Shown here in pieces: positions 1 through 12,700 of a stretch of 64,000 nt of DNA (positions within the stretch are counted from its first letter, which is position 1; every line of letters begins with the position of its first letter). The notes under the pieces are model-generated. The model was given only the letters and a program-made list of their open reading frames with translations, made no database searches and had not been told where the DNA came from. The stretch lies in NCBI GenBank assembly GCA_008973525.1, contig WACJ01000502.1, positions 2,170,001-2,234,000 on the forward strand. Direction: 5' to 3'. This DNA is from Stenopsyche tienmushanensis. Its lineage: Eukaryota; Arthropoda; Insecta; Trichoptera; Stenopsychidae. A program made the position numbers and the translations under genes.

Positions 1-779
1 CAAAATTTTCCTTTATATAATGATATACTATTTTTGTGCATCAAAAAGCAGCTTGAAAACATTTTTTAAGCCCAATTTAAATTTTTGCCTAAATCTCAGT
101 AGATATAGAAATCATCTGGTATGTGTAGGGTTATAATATCAAGATGGTCTGGAATAAACTATTTGAAACCGTCGCTAATTTTCTGATGTAAATTTCAAAA
201 ATATTTGATATTACAGTAGACTTGGGTTAATCCCACAGAGGTTTTGCAAGGCGGTGTCGGATTATCCAATTTGTCTGACTATAGAATACTGCCTCCGACC
301 CCTTGTAGTTCGAAACTTTTTGGAAAGGAGTACTTATAATCCGAAAAATATGAAAATGGTGAGATATTAACGTCGTAAACATAATGACAATAGCAGTTAT
401 AAAAAATAAAAACTTGTTGCCGTCATTAGTCAAAGCGTTTTAACTATCCTTTGCTAGTTACAAAGTTTTTTTTTGTTATTTCCTTGTAAAAAAACTTTGC
501 TTTGAGATTGAAGATTGACGAAGCTTTACCGTACATCACCTATTGTACGGTTTGATTATACTTGGAATGGATTGTCGGACTACAGGGGGCGCTAGATTAG
601 ATTAGGGCCGGATTATCGCGATTCTCTTGTAATCAAATTGTCATCATCAGATTGATTATGTAATTTATGCGTATAATAATTTTGATTGCCGTTTAAATTA
701 TGTAACAGTCCTCTCTTAACACGCCTTAAATGATTATATGAGTTTCAAAGAGTAAATAAGACACATTCTTTCTATTTTA
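1..779. other. AT-rich intergenic DNA, no gene seen
   Basis: No ORF here has a recognisable domain, and the short open frames are what AT-rich DNA gives by chance. A TATTGTACGG and CCGTACA-type near-palindrome lies around 530-550, without further support. Confidence 0.5.
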
Positions 780-1200
780 GTTGTTAATTGTACGCAAAAA
801 AGTATAATTTTCGGTAAAATCTACATTATGCAATGCCTTGTAAAATAAGTTGTGATCAAAGAAAATAAAAAAAACCTTCGTTCAATCACTTGTCAATCTT
901 ATCTAAAGGAAGTATGCAAAATTTAAATAAGATCGAAGCATTCGCTTTTGAAAAATCGTATCAATCAACTTCAAAAATAGCTATTTAAGCTGTTAAAATG
1001 CGACATTCCCAGCCGGTCGACCCTAGTGATCGAAATTTTCAAAGGCCCTCCTACAGTTTTACTCCGATTGGCTTGAAATTTTGGGAAATATTTTTTATGT
1101 GTTGTATTATTAGCTATTTGAAAACCATGTAACACTTTAAATGGATATACATTATTGTTCCATGAATATTTCAAAATCTACACCCTTCCTATGTCAAATA
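780..1200. repeat. Dispersed repeat family 1, left copy
   Basis: This stretch aligns by eye, in the same orientation, with 29330-29700 inside intron 1 of gene C. Shared landmarks in order are ATTTTCGGT, GCCTTGTAAAATAAGTTGT, ATCAAAGAAAATA, TGCAAAATTT, TTTACTCCGATTG and TGTTGTA-TATTAG. Both copies carry many substitutions and indels, so they are old. No coding potential survives in either. An untyped DNA transposon or the non-coding end of a retroelement are the likely identities. Confidence 0.6.
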
Positions 1201-3179
1201 ATCTTGATTGGATAGAGATACTTCCAATTTTGATATGAGCTTTAGGAAGAAAAAATATCAGTTTTTTAATTATATTTGGATGCATATAGATTTGCATGTT
1301 TTTTTTTATTAAGAAAGTTATCCTATTATTTTATGCGAACTTAATGCCTTATTTTACGCGATTTTCTACGGTAAAATGATTAGTTTTTAATGTAAAATTA
1401 CTCTTAAAACTTTCACTTGCATTTCTAATTTAATTTTTATTGAAGAATGGTAGAGCTGGAAGATTGGAAAAGTTTTTTTTATGAATCAAAAATATTGTAT
1501 CGACGGAAAACGTTGAGATTTTTTTGTTACAGTTTAAAAATCAGCTCCTTCCAGAGACGTTTGAAGCAGCAACGTGTCTTCAATTAATTCGCTTGTCGTC
1601 TTTTGGCACGTGTCCTTTGGAGCGTCGACCTTCATTTGAAATCCACCCTCAAGACATATTACAAAATGTAAAATTGCTTCTAGGCAATCAGGTTTGCATT
1701 TAGAACAAATAAAAATTACTTTCAAGAACAACCTCGAAGATCGTTAAAATTCCAGCGCCGGGATGGGGCCAATTTACTCATTAATATTAATTGTATAAAA
1801 GCATCGAAAAATGTTCATGCCTATTAAAACTTTTAAAGCCCGATGCGCAGTTCGTAATTAAAGTAAATTCTTACAATAATGCGATAAAAATAACCCACGA
1901 ACAATTTAAGGGTGGCTATAATTTGAATACCTTCCGGGATAATGGCGATACAGACCGCTTTGACAATTCGAATATCTATTTTGAAGTTGGTCTATTAAGG
2001 GTGAATAATTTGGTATTGTAATAATGCCGGAGAGGCAGCAAAAGAAAAGCATTAGCATTTAGTCCAATTGTTGGTCACTTTGCGGAAATTTGCCAGATAT
2101 ACTTATTGATTTCTAATTTGTTATATTTGTTCTAGATGAGAGTGCCTTCCTCTTTATCTAATTCAATATATACAAATTTATCTCCATTGTATATATTTCG
2201 ATTCCAAGCTAAATTATCATCCTAAACTGGCGGAAATAGCACAATATTGTATTTTATAATATTCGTGTTTTATATGAGCGATTTTTGCGCCTTATCTTAT
2301 AAAACATTGCAAATTCCAATGTTACCCTGATTTATTCAACGTCGTTCAACATTCCGCAGATTCCATCTCCATTTCTCACGCAGACACTTTAAATTCTGCT
2401 TAATTTGCGTCTCACTAAATTCAACTTGAACTCGAAGTGTGAAAACTTTGGCCGAAATTGTTGTGATTAGTGAGAGGCGCAATCACCGTCAACCCTTAAC
2501 TTGGACGGTGCTCCAGCAAGAATAACGACTTACAAGATTTCACTGCGGATGTTGGGGTGGTCAAATTGCGACAACCACAACAATAAGTGGGTGACCTTTA
2601 AACTAACGAGACGCAATAATACATTTTTTACAAACACATCCGCACTAGAAACCGATCGCCTTGCGTAGGCGTTAATGGAAGGTATCCCATTTAGCAAGTT
2701 GTTGGAAAACATAATATAGTTCTATAAATTTCTAAATTGTTATGGAAGCAATATATACATCGATTTATAATTGTGGAGGAATTGCAATTTATTGAGCAGA
2801 AAATATTAATTAAATACATATTGATAAAATTATCATTATATTGAATCAATTTTTGTTATGGGATCGGAAAAAATACATATCATACATACCATTATTCATT
2901 TTAATCATCTCAAATTTCGAATCAAAATATGTAAGTAAATAGCAGATAGAAGGGGATCCAAAAGTATTCAAAAATTTAGTATAAAAACTTTGTAAAAAGT
3001 AAAAATCTGACTTAAAAGTAAATAAAACGATCTTAAAAGCATTTTGGACCATGGCATGGACCTGGTGGAGGTTTCACAAAAATGGAAATCCGTCGAGGCG
3101 AAGTTTGATGAATAACATTTCCTAGTTTAATTCCCATATTTTATCCAGTGTCAATTTTGCTTTATGAGGGCGTGCATTA
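1201..3179. other. Intergenic DNA, no gene recognised
   Basis: Only short open frames occur (for example 1534-1731, 1791-2021 and 2530-2712). None has a signal peptide, a known domain or a paired splice structure. A somewhat more GC-balanced patch at 2340-2660 contains no recognisable motif. Confidence 0.5.
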
Positions 3180-3860
3180 TCACGATAGCAGAGCGAGCAG
3201 TATTCGTTTTATACTATTTTTTCTGTTGAATAAATATGAACGTTTCTCTTTTAATTTTGGATGCAAAACTTCTAATTTTCGACAATAAGCTTGTGAAGTT
3301 ATAGCTACTCCCAGTTTCATTAATTTATAATGAATTATTCCCCGCATATCCCACCAAATGCACCAAATAACATTTTTTACAGTCAATTTGGGCTTGAATT
3401 AGAGGTTCTTTCCTAGGAAGGCATCGATTTTTTTTAGTATATTATCAGGACATTTTGTTGTATTCCCAAAAAAACATAGTAAGAGTTTTATCGCTTGTTT
3501 TTATTTTGTTTAGTCAAGGTATACGTTACCTATCCTAATCCATAACACTCATCCTATTGGTTTTATCGATGAGTTTCAAATTGTTCCGATGGAATCACGC
3601 GATAAGTCCTCGGTTTTTTTAACCGTGGATGTGACTTGATTAAGGGTTTTATCAAAATTCGAAAGTTCTCCAGTTCTCGGTTCATCCCTCTAGCTTTTAT
3701 TGTCTGATTTAAATTTCAGGAGCCAATAATGGCATCTGCGGATTGTTAATACTTTACCATAAACAATTTAGAGTTTTTATGGATGTGGACTTTGTTAGTT
3801 TCGGGTCTGTATACTCTTTGGTCGACTTCGGCTATATTATGATATCATTTAACCCTTTAA
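3180..3860 (-). pseudogene. Decayed mariner transposase relic
   Basis: Read on the minus strand, 3386-3180 gives IWCIWWDMRGIIHYKLM followed by ITSQAYCRKLEVL, the stretch between the first and second catalytic aspartates of mariner transposases (compare VWWDFFGIIHYELLKPGQTI in the relic at 42972). Toward 3600-3830 the same strand holds degraded N-terminal and linker sequence. Stops and frame breaks run throughout, so it cannot be active. The same DNA segments recur at 42185-42252 plus 43511-43880. It is a D,D34D mariner of the Tc1/mariner superfamily, and only part of the element remains. Confidence 0.75.
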
Positions 3861-4429
3861 AAATGCTCAATATCTGGCAAATATATAAAATATGATACAA
3901 CCCAGTTTAACGCTTATATTTTTTCACGGGTCAATCTTTTTGTGGAATGGTGTGCATTGTCGGGATGACAAGCTATCTCGTTTCGGTTGATTAAACTTGA
4001 AACCATTCGTTTTTGATTTAATATATCTTACTTATAGCCGACAGATAATTTTCATGCATTAATGGCTTCATATCATATTTTATTAAATGTAATATAATCA
4101 AGTGCACTGAGCATCCTACTTAAGTATTGATCGCGAATTAGGGATTGTAATGGACGTTTAACTTAATAAAACCATATTATCCATCTTATATATGTAATCG
4201 TTAACTATTCTTAACTTATGAATTGTGTCATAGTTTTTAAGCTCGTGTATGGATCGTCAACAACGAGTGCATATTATTACATATGCATTGTGATTTACAT
4301 AGTAGTAAATGGAAAACCAAACGGAAAACATATAATTATGGAATAGAAATCAGAACTTGAAAAAGAAATGTAACTGCTTTGTATATTTTATTATTAAATA
4401 TGTCCTTATGAATTTCTTTGCATTACATG

Positions 4430-4660
4430 TGATTGGCCGAGTATTAGTTAATACGATGCAGTTGAAGATACGCCCCCTTTTAAAATTTAATTTTAATGAG
4501 CCAATCACAATTGATTCAATTAATAATATGCACGTAATTGGTCAAATGTTTTTTAAATGCGTTAACGATGATTGGATGATTGTAACGTCATGACAGTCTT
4601 GTCACGTGATTAAACTTTATACTATTATTATCAAAATGCACTATAATATTTTTAATATAA
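4430..4660. repeat. Dispersed repeat family 2, left copy
   Basis: It matches 34690-34890 in direct orientation. Shared landmarks are ACGCCCCCTT, TTTTAATG-GCCAAT-ACAATTGA, a variant of ATTGGT-AAATGTTT, ACGATTGG and a final CACGATTAA-like segment. Several CCAAT/ATTGG pentamers are kept in both copies. There is no coding potential, and the repeat class is unknown. Confidence 0.6.
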
Positions 4661-4796
4661 AAATATCAATAAAGAGGGTTGGTTTTTGTATATTTATCTT
4701 TAAAGTTTTGATTTAAATTTAAATTTTATATAATTTTTTCATAATTTTTACAATCATATCCTATATAAAATTCCTATCCACAAAACCTCAAGAAGA

Positions 4797-5990
4797 AGAT
4801 ATATGTAAACTTTTAATATCGGTGATTCTTAACGAAATCATTGCAAACACCACACCCGAATTACTGGTAGAAATGTACAACAAATGTCTACTAGATGGAA
4901 AATTCAACTCAGGCATAAAAGAAACAAACACTGGTCGTCATTCGAAAACCCAATAATAAGACGGATGAACCAAGATCATTCAGACTTCTCTGAATGCTTG
5001 ACGGCCTAGCAAAAGTACTAGAAGCCTTGTTAAGATCCAGAATCGAAGAAAATGTGGGACCGGACACACTTTCAGACCAACAATATGGATTCAGGACGGA
5101 CAGATCGACCATTGATGTAATTCAGTCCGTCGTAGAATTTATTAAAAAGCGCATGGAATGTATCTGTGAAGCGAAGCAAAAAGGCAATCTTCGTCACTTT
5201 AGATGTGAAGAATGCTTTCAACACCGCCCACTGGATCAAAATAATTAAAGCCATGGAGGAAAGAAACGTTCCAAGGTATATCCTTCGATTAATGAGCGAC
5301 TACTTCGATAACCGAATATTAGTGCTCCCTATAAATGATGCAAACCGAGACAGGCCAGAATGCAAAATGCACATCCCTCAGGGCTCAGTACTTGGATTAA
5401 TTTTATAGAACATGATGTATGATGACCTTTTAAGAATTGACCTTCCCGAGGATACAAAACTCGTCGCCTTTGCCGACGACGTGGGTGTCCTGATTAAAGA
5501 CAAAACTACAGAAGAGCTGGGTATCATCGAAAAAAATGAACTCTCTTTGGTACTAGAAAAAAGGAGGTCTTATTCCTAACAAGGGTATATGTTGACGAAC
5601 TATCGATAATAGCTATCCAGAGGCATTGTGTCAGGTACCTTGGCGTACACATTAATGACAAACTGACCTTCTGAAAACACATCGATGTGGTAACGCAAAA
5701 GGCTACATCGATGACAAATTATTTGGCGCGATTAATGCCAAACATTGGTGGGCCAAGATCGAGTCGAAGAAAGCTACTTAACAAGGTGACCAGCTCCATC
5801 TTGCTCTCACTGGATCTCACTGGAAGCATTACAAGTTCAATGGACATTCTCGCCATGGAAATGAAGCGCAGATATAAGAAAAACACAGGAAAAGAAGAAG
5901 CCCGGGAAGAGTCAATCCAAATGGCAGAAACGCTAGGGACACCGGAACCAAGGGAAGGTGGACATATCAATTGATCCCAGATTAGCTGAG
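4797..5990 (+). pseudogene. Truncated R1/Jockey-like LINE reverse transcriptase
   Basis: This is a fragment of a non-LTR retrotransposon reverse transcriptase. In order it shows a degraded N-terminal RT part (PELLVEMYNKCLLDGKF at about 4860-4910), LSDQQYGFRTDRSTIDVI (about 5070-5125), motif A FVTLDVKNAFNTAHW (about 5187-5231), motif B IPQGSVLG (about 5371-5394) and the catalytic motif C FADDVGVL (5469-5492). A frameshift lies near 5150-5190, because the first part continues in another frame. An in-frame TAG at 5406-5408 sits where a Trp is usual just after motif B. Beyond 5550 the frame is lost again. There is no endonuclease or RNase H domain and no clear poly(A) tail, so it is a dead, two-sided fragment. 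The style of motifs suggests the R1 or Jockey group. Confidence 0.8.
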
Positions 5991-8430
5991 ACTCACTTAA
6001 CGACATGCGTTTTTGTCACTACCGATATTTGAATCGATATCTATAATTTTTTATATAAAATTGATAGATTGACACTGTTGCTAGACTAATTTTGACTGCC
6101 AAATTTAATAACATGTATAAAATGGTCGAGACTTTTACATTGATTAGTTATTTTAATAAGTCGTTTAAATGTTCAAAATTTGCCCCCCACAAAAAATAAT
6201 TAGAGTTAAAAATTGAAGGTTTTTTTAGTTTTTGATACTATTTTTTGATTTTTGCCATATATATGAACAGATATTTCACTACAAAAAAAATATTTACTAT
6301 GTCTAAAGCACTGTATATTGCGGAACTGGAAATATGGTCATATTTTACATCAATAATTTACATTTTTTTTTTTGAAAGGCATTACGTGATACAACAAAAG
6401 AGTGGCGTTTTATGAGGATATGATGTGCGGAACGTTTTATGACGGTTTCTATCCCCCGGAGCTATTTCGAAGATAATAGAAACTGGACGCTGGAATACAG
6501 CTGAATGCATGAAAATGCATATTTTATTCAAATCCGAGTCTGTTTTGCTGAATTAAAATGCTCATTAATGCTTTGTAACACGTTTGAAATTGTTTCAAAC
6601 GTGTAGAGCGTCGAAATGATTTTTTTAATTCAATTCGTTTTAATGACGTTCCGCTGGATATGAGTTGGCTTTATTGTATAAAGCGAATAAATTAAATTTG
6701 ACCAAAGCCAAGGCTGTATATACATTTTGTTCTTGGCACATTCGGAAGATTATTTTCTTTTAAGCGACAAAGTGATGAGCACGAACAGCAAATTAAGAAT
6801 CGGAAAGCAGACCCGAACGATTAATTTCAAAGGAAATAATGGAGTTTATGAAATAAGGTTGTTATTTGAGGCGAAAACTTTTCAAGTGAAATATTTCGTT
6901 TGATATTTAAAAGTTAAAGCAGATGTTTAAAAACTTATCGGTGTCTGTAGAAGACAATGGATTTCATTGCATCGATACTAATTTGTGTTGATATATAAAA
7001 TTAATATAATTTAAAAAAATAGACTTAATTAGGCCAATTTTCATCAATCGCCGATTTATCTGCAACGAAACATCGATAAACAATTTGGAATAATGGTGCA
7101 TAAAAGCGCTCAATAAGTATTATCATAAAATGATAATCCCGAAATACACTTCAGTCGGTTGCTATAAATTGGTTGTTAACGATTTGAACAGTATTCAGAT
7201 GTCATTATTAGGATGCTTGTAATATATATTGGCAGTAAATTTCGCATTAGTTTTATTAAGGAGAAGCGAAGATAAAATATTTGTAAGCATTGTAGCAAAT
7301 CTATATAAATTGCCTTATAGCACGCCGACTTAAAAAAAATAATGCAAATTTGAGCTTGATATTGAATTTTTTGCTTGATTATTGGCCATAATTATTCAAA
7401 GGGTTCAAGTTGGGGATGCTTATAAATTAGAATAAAATTTCAATACTCTTGGTTTTATAATAATGTACTTCAAATTTTAATAATAAATCGTTTCCATTTA
7501 GATAGTATGTAATAAATTATAGTGGTAGATTCATTGCTGAGACTTAGGCCTTAGACTCTTTTTATAATGCTTCTGGCTAAAATCTAGATTGTGACGAAAA
7601 TATCACTGAACCAACAGATACTTATAAGATTGAAAGTATTATTATAATAGCTCTGATCGATCGTCTCAATCCAGACTTACCTTGATTGCTAATATTCGAT
7701 AATCTTAAGAAGAATTATTATTCTACATGGTTTAATTATATAAAATGATTAATTAGTGTCACCATCCATACAGTTATTTAATTCAATTGAATTCAATTAA
7801 TTCTAAAATTGTAAGATATCAAGCCAATCTGTAATCATTTTTATTCTGTTAAATTATATATCATACCATGGATATAGATTTCATTGCTAATATGATTTTT
7901 TGCTTTTAACTAAGAGAGCCAGGTTAACAACTAGATTCAAAAACTTATTTTCGCTGTCACATTGGACTATTGAACAACAAGCTTTTCAGTTGAAAGTCAT
8001 TGAAGTCATTGAATTTAAAATTTGGTTTTTTAGTTAATATTATCCTTGAGAGTATTTTTACTATGGTTATTTACAGTTAGTTTAATAATTTATATATATT
8101 TATAATCTTTTTTATGTAATGTTGAAGCTTTTATGTTTATATAAAATATACATTGATAAATTCTTCTTATAGTCAATCTTAAATAAGATAAAGCTTTTTG
8201 GGATTTGATATGTGAAATATAATATGAAACTCCTTCCAAACAACAAGCCGATATCTAGAGTCGATGCTATTATGTAGACGCTTTGGTATTTGCTTCTGAA
8301 ATTTATGGAGTGAAAGAAAAACACTTGAATGGTATTATATATACATCCTGGATAGAATCGATTTCTCGGTATGTGACCTCATATGAGACAAAACCCACAA
8401 TTTAAATATATATTTTAATGTATGAAAATA
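5991..8430. other. Intergenic DNA 3' of gene A, no gene recognised
   Basis: This AT-rich DNA holds no ORF with a recognisable domain. It separates the LINE relic from the 3' end of gene A. A patch at 6360-6520 with near-repeats of GAACGTTTTATGACGG type does not resolve into a known element. Confidence 0.45.
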
Positions 8431-8433
8431 ATA

Positions 8434-8439
8434 TTTATT
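8434..8439 (-). terminator. Candidate polyadenylation signal of gene A
   Basis: AATAAA read on the minus strand lies about 100 nt after the gene A stop codon, in very AT-rich sequence. It is the first canonical hexamer at a normal 3'-UTR distance. Use of this site is inferred. Confidence 0.5.
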
Positions 8440-8538
8440 TAAATTTCAACAAAAACAATAAAAACAATAACAAGTTGATCAAAACATAATAAATATTTAT
8501 ATAATAAAGATGGTAAGGTGTTTTATAACGCAGTCAAC

Positions 8539-11344
8539 TTAATATTCGAAGTCATAAGAATATTCGTCATGATGACCACCGCCACCACCACCTCCATGAC
8601 CACCGCCTCCGTGACCACCGCCGCCACCTCCATGACCGCCGCCTCCATGTCCACCACCGCCACCACCTCCATGGCCGCCGCCTCCATGTCCACCACCGCC
8701 ACCACCTCCATGACCACCGCCTCCATGTCCACCACCGCCGCCACCTCCATGACCGCCACCTCCATGTCCACCACCGCCGCCACCTCCATGACCGCCACCT
8801 CCATGTCCACCGCCACCTCCATGACCGCCACCTCCATGTCCACCGCCACCACCTCCGTGTCCACCACCTCCACCTCCGTGTCCACCACCACCGCCTCCAT
8901 GTCCACCGCCACCACCTCCGTGGCCTCCCCCACCACCGCCTCCGCCATGTCCTCCACTACTGCTATGTCCCCATTTCTTTCCACCGCTGCTTCCTGATTT
9001 TCCACCATATTCAGATCCATGTGAATAATGTGAATCATGTCCTCCTTTACCGCTATGTCCCTTTAAAACAAACCCAAGCATAAATATTACATTCACATCA
9101 CAAATAAAACTCAATAGAATAAATGAATCGAACTATTAATACCTTATGATCATGATGATGGCTTCCCTTTTCATGATGTCCCTTTTTGCCTTTGCCTCCA
9201 TGATGGAAACCGGAATGATGATGGCCACCTTTGGAGCTTCCTCCCTGCATTACAGATTTACAATCAAAATGCCATCGTTACATTTTTATATAAATTTAAA
9301 TTGAATCTATAGATTACCTTTTTGTGTCCGTGGGATTCGTGGAATCCGCCACCCTTGGATGAATGACCGCCGCCGTGATGTTCGTCGAAGAATTCGGTTT
9401 TCTTTTCAAAAGCATTTTTTTTATGTACGTCGTGTCCTCCTTTGGTGCTGTGCCCCTTTGAGTGCTTGCCGGATTCCTTGAACTGGATTTAAAAAAATAA
9501 ATTTGTTTCGTCCATTCAGACAGGGGATGAAATATCAGTTAATTTCTCTTCTTTTCTTTGATATAAATAGCCATTTGAACGCTATTTGCGCGAGCGATTG
9601 TCTCGAAATCCTTGATACATCTCGAGCAAGGGATAATACCGAATGTGGTGGCGGTCTTTTGGCAATAGTGGGAAGCACAATAAAGAAAATTTGTGACGAA
9701 CGTGGAAAAAAAGGGAACACGTCGTATTTCACTCGATTGTGATCCGCCACAAAGGGGGTACATCGTTTTGTTGCCGAAAGTTACCTTTTTCCATGGAAAT
9801 TAATTTCGACAAAAACCACATCCGCCTACGGTTTTTGGCGATGGTAGGGTTGTTATTAACGCCTACTGAGCTTGCTTTTCTTCAACAGGTTGCGACAACT
9901 TAAATATTGTGGCGCTTGATTTATGGGAAATGTCCCGAAAAATATATTTGATCGGCGAAATGTGGTTGGAATTGAGATATTTTTCATTTTGGCTTTTGAA
10001 CGAAATACGAATTGCTCATTGTTGGCTAATAGAATTGGCATAGATCGTATTACTTTCGTAAAATATAAAATATACTAGATATGAAAAAGAAATTTAATTA
10101 AATTTTGAATACTTACACCGCCTCCTTTCTTTCCGCCTTCACCCTTGTGATGTTCACCGTAGTATCCGCCTCCATCATGATGCTTCTTTTCATGTCCTCC
10201 CTTTTCTGCATGATGTCCAGAATGTCCAGCTTTGTCATGATGTCCTTTGGAACCCTTTGAGTGTCCATGACCACCCTAAAATTGCATTTAAATCCATACA
10301 TTAATATCGATGTCATAAATTAGTATATTGTAATATGATTCGTATTTAATTTACTTTGTAGCCCTTTTCGCCTTTACCGCCATGGCTTGAATGATGAGAT
10401 GAATGATGTTCACTGCCGCCACCTAAAACGAACAAAATTTAATTCGAATCCCCTTGTTGTCTTGAATATATCAGACGACGTTTGATATATCATTTATTTT
10501 TATGATTCACTTGTACAACGCAAAAATGACGTCAAACTGAAACAATCTGATTCGGTAAAAGCGATTTCTTCCAGTATGAGCAAATGATGCGTTAAATCGC
10601 TTTGGTCGCGATTCGAAACAATCGTGTCGATTGTCTCGTTTGCACAATACAACTATTGCAAAAAATGCAGCCGAAATGAAATAAATTTGGTGTGTTTCAA
10701 TTACGGAAATTGCAAACATGTTTTTCTGAATGCCAGCTAAAATATTAGCGCACTTCATTGTGGAAAAAGTATGCAGATTGCATTTTTTCGTATTGAATAT
10801 TTCGATTAAATGTCGAAATTTATTCGTTCAATTATTTGGTTGTGATAAAAAAAACTATATTTTTTGGGGTCAGAAAAAATGTTTTGAGTTCGTTTTTACC
10901 TTTGGAGAATTTGTGACCACCGCCGCCACCGCCGCCGCCTCCGTGACCACCACCGCCACCCCCATGACCACCACCGCCGCCTCCATGACCGCCGCCACCG
11001 CCGCCATGTCCACCGCCACCATGTCCACCGCCGCCGCCGCCGCCATGTCCACCACCACCATGACCACCGCCGCCTCCACCAGAATAATGGAAGTCTGCAT
11101 CGTAGTCGTGATCCGAATGGAAATAGTGATCATCCGTTCCTTCCGGGATTAAATCTTGATCATCCCCTTTAGCTCTCACTGCATAAAACGTAGACTCATC
11201 ACTGATCTTCGTCTCGGAAGCGACCATATCCAAATTCCTCGACGATCCGACTTCATCACTAATTGTCATACAAGTACAACAATTGAAGATGATCGATAAA
11301 ACGAACAACCCTGAGAGGGTCCTACGATTCGATATGAGATTCAT
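8539..11344 (-). CDS. Gene A: secreted Gly/His-rich matrix-type protein (six exons)
   Basis: Coding exons are 11344-10900, 10422-10355, 10275-10117, 9482-9318, 9244-9143 and 9060-8539. All introns are GT-AG (477, 79, 634, 73 and 82 nt), the first in phase 1 and the rest in phase 0. They join to one 486-aa frame. Residues 1-25 are a signal peptide (hydrophobic LSGLFVLSIIFNCCTC), 26-92 an acidic linker, and 93-148 a (GGGGH)-type repeat. Residues 149-313 form the core shared with genes B and C: KGEKGYK in exon 2, KGSKGHHDKAGH in exon 3, ESGKHSKGHSTKGGHDVHKK and EFFDEHHGGG in exon 4, and KGKKGHHEKG in exon 5. Exon 6 opens with GHSGKGGHDSH and KKWGH, then a long Gly/His repeat and the tail HHDEYSYDFEY. 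The core resembles an uncharacterised insect family (I believe DUF4779). An extracellular or cuticular role is inferred from the signal peptide and composition, with no enzyme motif. The start is the ATG 82 nt after a TATA/initiator promoter. The gene is intact. Confidence 0.9.
8572..8965 (-). repeat. Gly/His-coding repeat in exon 6 of gene A
   Basis: This is an imperfect tandem array of short units coding GGGGH, GGH and GGGGGGGH on the minus strand. On the plus strand it reads as CCACC, CCGCC and CCATG-type runs. Very strong strand asymmetry, with G on the coding strand, gives quadruplex potential in the transcript. The frame stays open through the array. Confidence 0.9.
10914..11081 (-). 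repeat. Gly/His-coding repeat in exon 1 of gene A
   Basis: This shorter array of the same GGGGH-type units lies between the acidic linker and the first splice site. It is in frame throughout and G-rich on the coding strand. Confidence 0.85.
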
Positions 11345-11423
11345 GATTGTTTAATGATTAAAACATCTCATTTAAGACGACCAAATGAACACTTATCCTT
11401 GACTAGCCGATTGCTGTCAATCG

Positions 11424-11460
11424 ACTGATACCATTCTGCCGATGTCCTACCTGTTTTATA
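11424..11460 (-). promoter_or_regulatory. Core promoter of gene A
   Basis: On the minus strand TATAAAAC (11460-11453) is followed after exactly 24 bases by TCAGTCG, an arthropod initiator, placing the start of transcription near 11426. The 5' UTR would then be about 82 nt. The same two motifs with the same spacing precede genes B and C, and the bases between them differ. Confidence 0.8.
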
Positions 11461-11542
11461 CTTCAAGCTACATAGATGATTAGTTCTAGTTGGCTAATTG
11501 GGTAACATAAAATATGAACAAACGTATAAAAAACATCAGATA

Positions 11543-11574
11543 ATCAATCACAGATCGGATCGATTTGATATGAA
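11543..11574. promoter_or_regulatory. Shared upstream element of gene A
   Basis: On the plus strand this contains CAGATCGGATCGATTTGATA followed by TGAA, about 125-148 bases upstream of the predicted start. Near-identical sequence lies at 33989-34020 ahead of gene C, and a shorter version at 19858-19887 ahead of gene B. Surrounding DNA is not conserved, which suggests a transcription-factor site or a composite of sites. A TTGGCTAAT motif around 11490 may correspond to TTGGCCAAC at about 33964. Confidence 0.65.
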
Positions 11575-12439
11575 GGCACGATTTGCGCCATTGCAAGAGA
11601 TGGCAGCTTCTTTTTGGCAATCGTCTCGATGCGACGACCGTTGCAGCAGATCATTTCATAATTAGTGGTAGAATATTTCCACGAACGATGATTTTTTTAT
11701 GGTCGTGATCTGTCATCACAGTGATTCGAATGCTCATGTCTCGGTTTTTACTTGGAGTGAAATTTTAGAATGTGTTGCACACCGTTGCTGTTGCTGCGCT
11801 TTGTCGCAATAACTAAATGGACGCGACGCTCCCGACCAAAAGGACCGAAAAGAGTTACATTGTTGGGCGTTGAAAATCGACGTTATATAAATCATGGCGC
11901 AAAAAGTGTTGAATTAACCTAATTTAATGTGAAATATTCACGAGTAGCTTTTTTTATTATATTTTTTTGTACAACATGAAACAGTTTCGATCAGATTCTG
12001 AGTCATAAGCACCATGAATATACAAGTAAAAATATGATAAGAAATGCTTTCTATAAGGTTTTTTAGCATATAAAATATTCATCAAGACAGATTTGCATAA
12101 ATATTTTACCATATAAATCAAATTTAACATCTCAATAGACAAGATGTGGACAAAACTAAAAAATGATTCAACACTTTATATCGCACATCACTTCAAGTAT
12201 AAATTCAAATATCCTTATATTCAAATTAATCCATTTATCCTTACATAATTTGAACAAATTTTATATTTTTTCAGTCCTTATTTTTTGCATTGAATGCGTT
12301 TTATGTTTAACGCATTCAAACACAACTCAATAAGGTCGTAAAATGACATACAGTTGGCACCAATATTGACAAATCCATATGATTTCTAGGAAGTACCAAC
12401 ATTTAAATAATACGTTTTTAATGGAAAAAATATCATTCA
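11575..12439. other. Upstream flank of gene A, no gene recognised
   Basis: The first 300 bases have mixed composition and could hold further regulatory sites. The rest is AT-rich. There is no ORF with a recognisable product. Confidence 0.45.
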
Positions 12440-12700
12440 AGCAAATCAATGGCTCGGTAAATGTTATTCAAACTCTGCTTCATCGAGACAAATGCTAGAA
12501 AAGTGTTATTTCTCAATCCAAATTCGACACTTATTCCAGAAATCATAGAAAAAATGTACAAAGTTGTTTTGACTGATCGTAAATTAAAGTTGTGTGTGAT
12601 AATAGACAACTTAAAGACATCAGAAGTTAATGCATTCACCATTTTGCATCAATATTTGTTCACGAAAAAGCTGTGTTAATTAGGCTGAATATCGGTAATT
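12440..12700 (+). pseudogene. Mariner transposase N-terminal relic
   Basis: The end of the open frame 12461-12679 reads VIIDNLKTSEVNAFTILHQY then LFTKKLC. This matches the second helix-turn-helix region of mariner transposases, where IVDTLKISEGSV-type and ILHEHLSMRKL-type sequence is usual. Only this short part survives, and no TIR was found around it. A related relic lies on the minus strand at 39900-40335. Confidence 0.6.

Noticed and set aside
8518..9038. Plus-strand 159-codon Thr/Met-rich ORF and minus-strand Val/Met/Glu-rich ORF
   Set aside because: Shadow frames of gene A exon 6.
10914..11081. Collagen-like reading of the Gly-rich array
   Set aside because: There is no Gly-X-Y periodicity and almost no Pro; the unit is GGGGH.
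10730..11152. Plus-strand 140-codon ORF
   Set aside because: Antisense to gene A exon 1. Its Ala/Thr/Met part is only the repeat read backwards.
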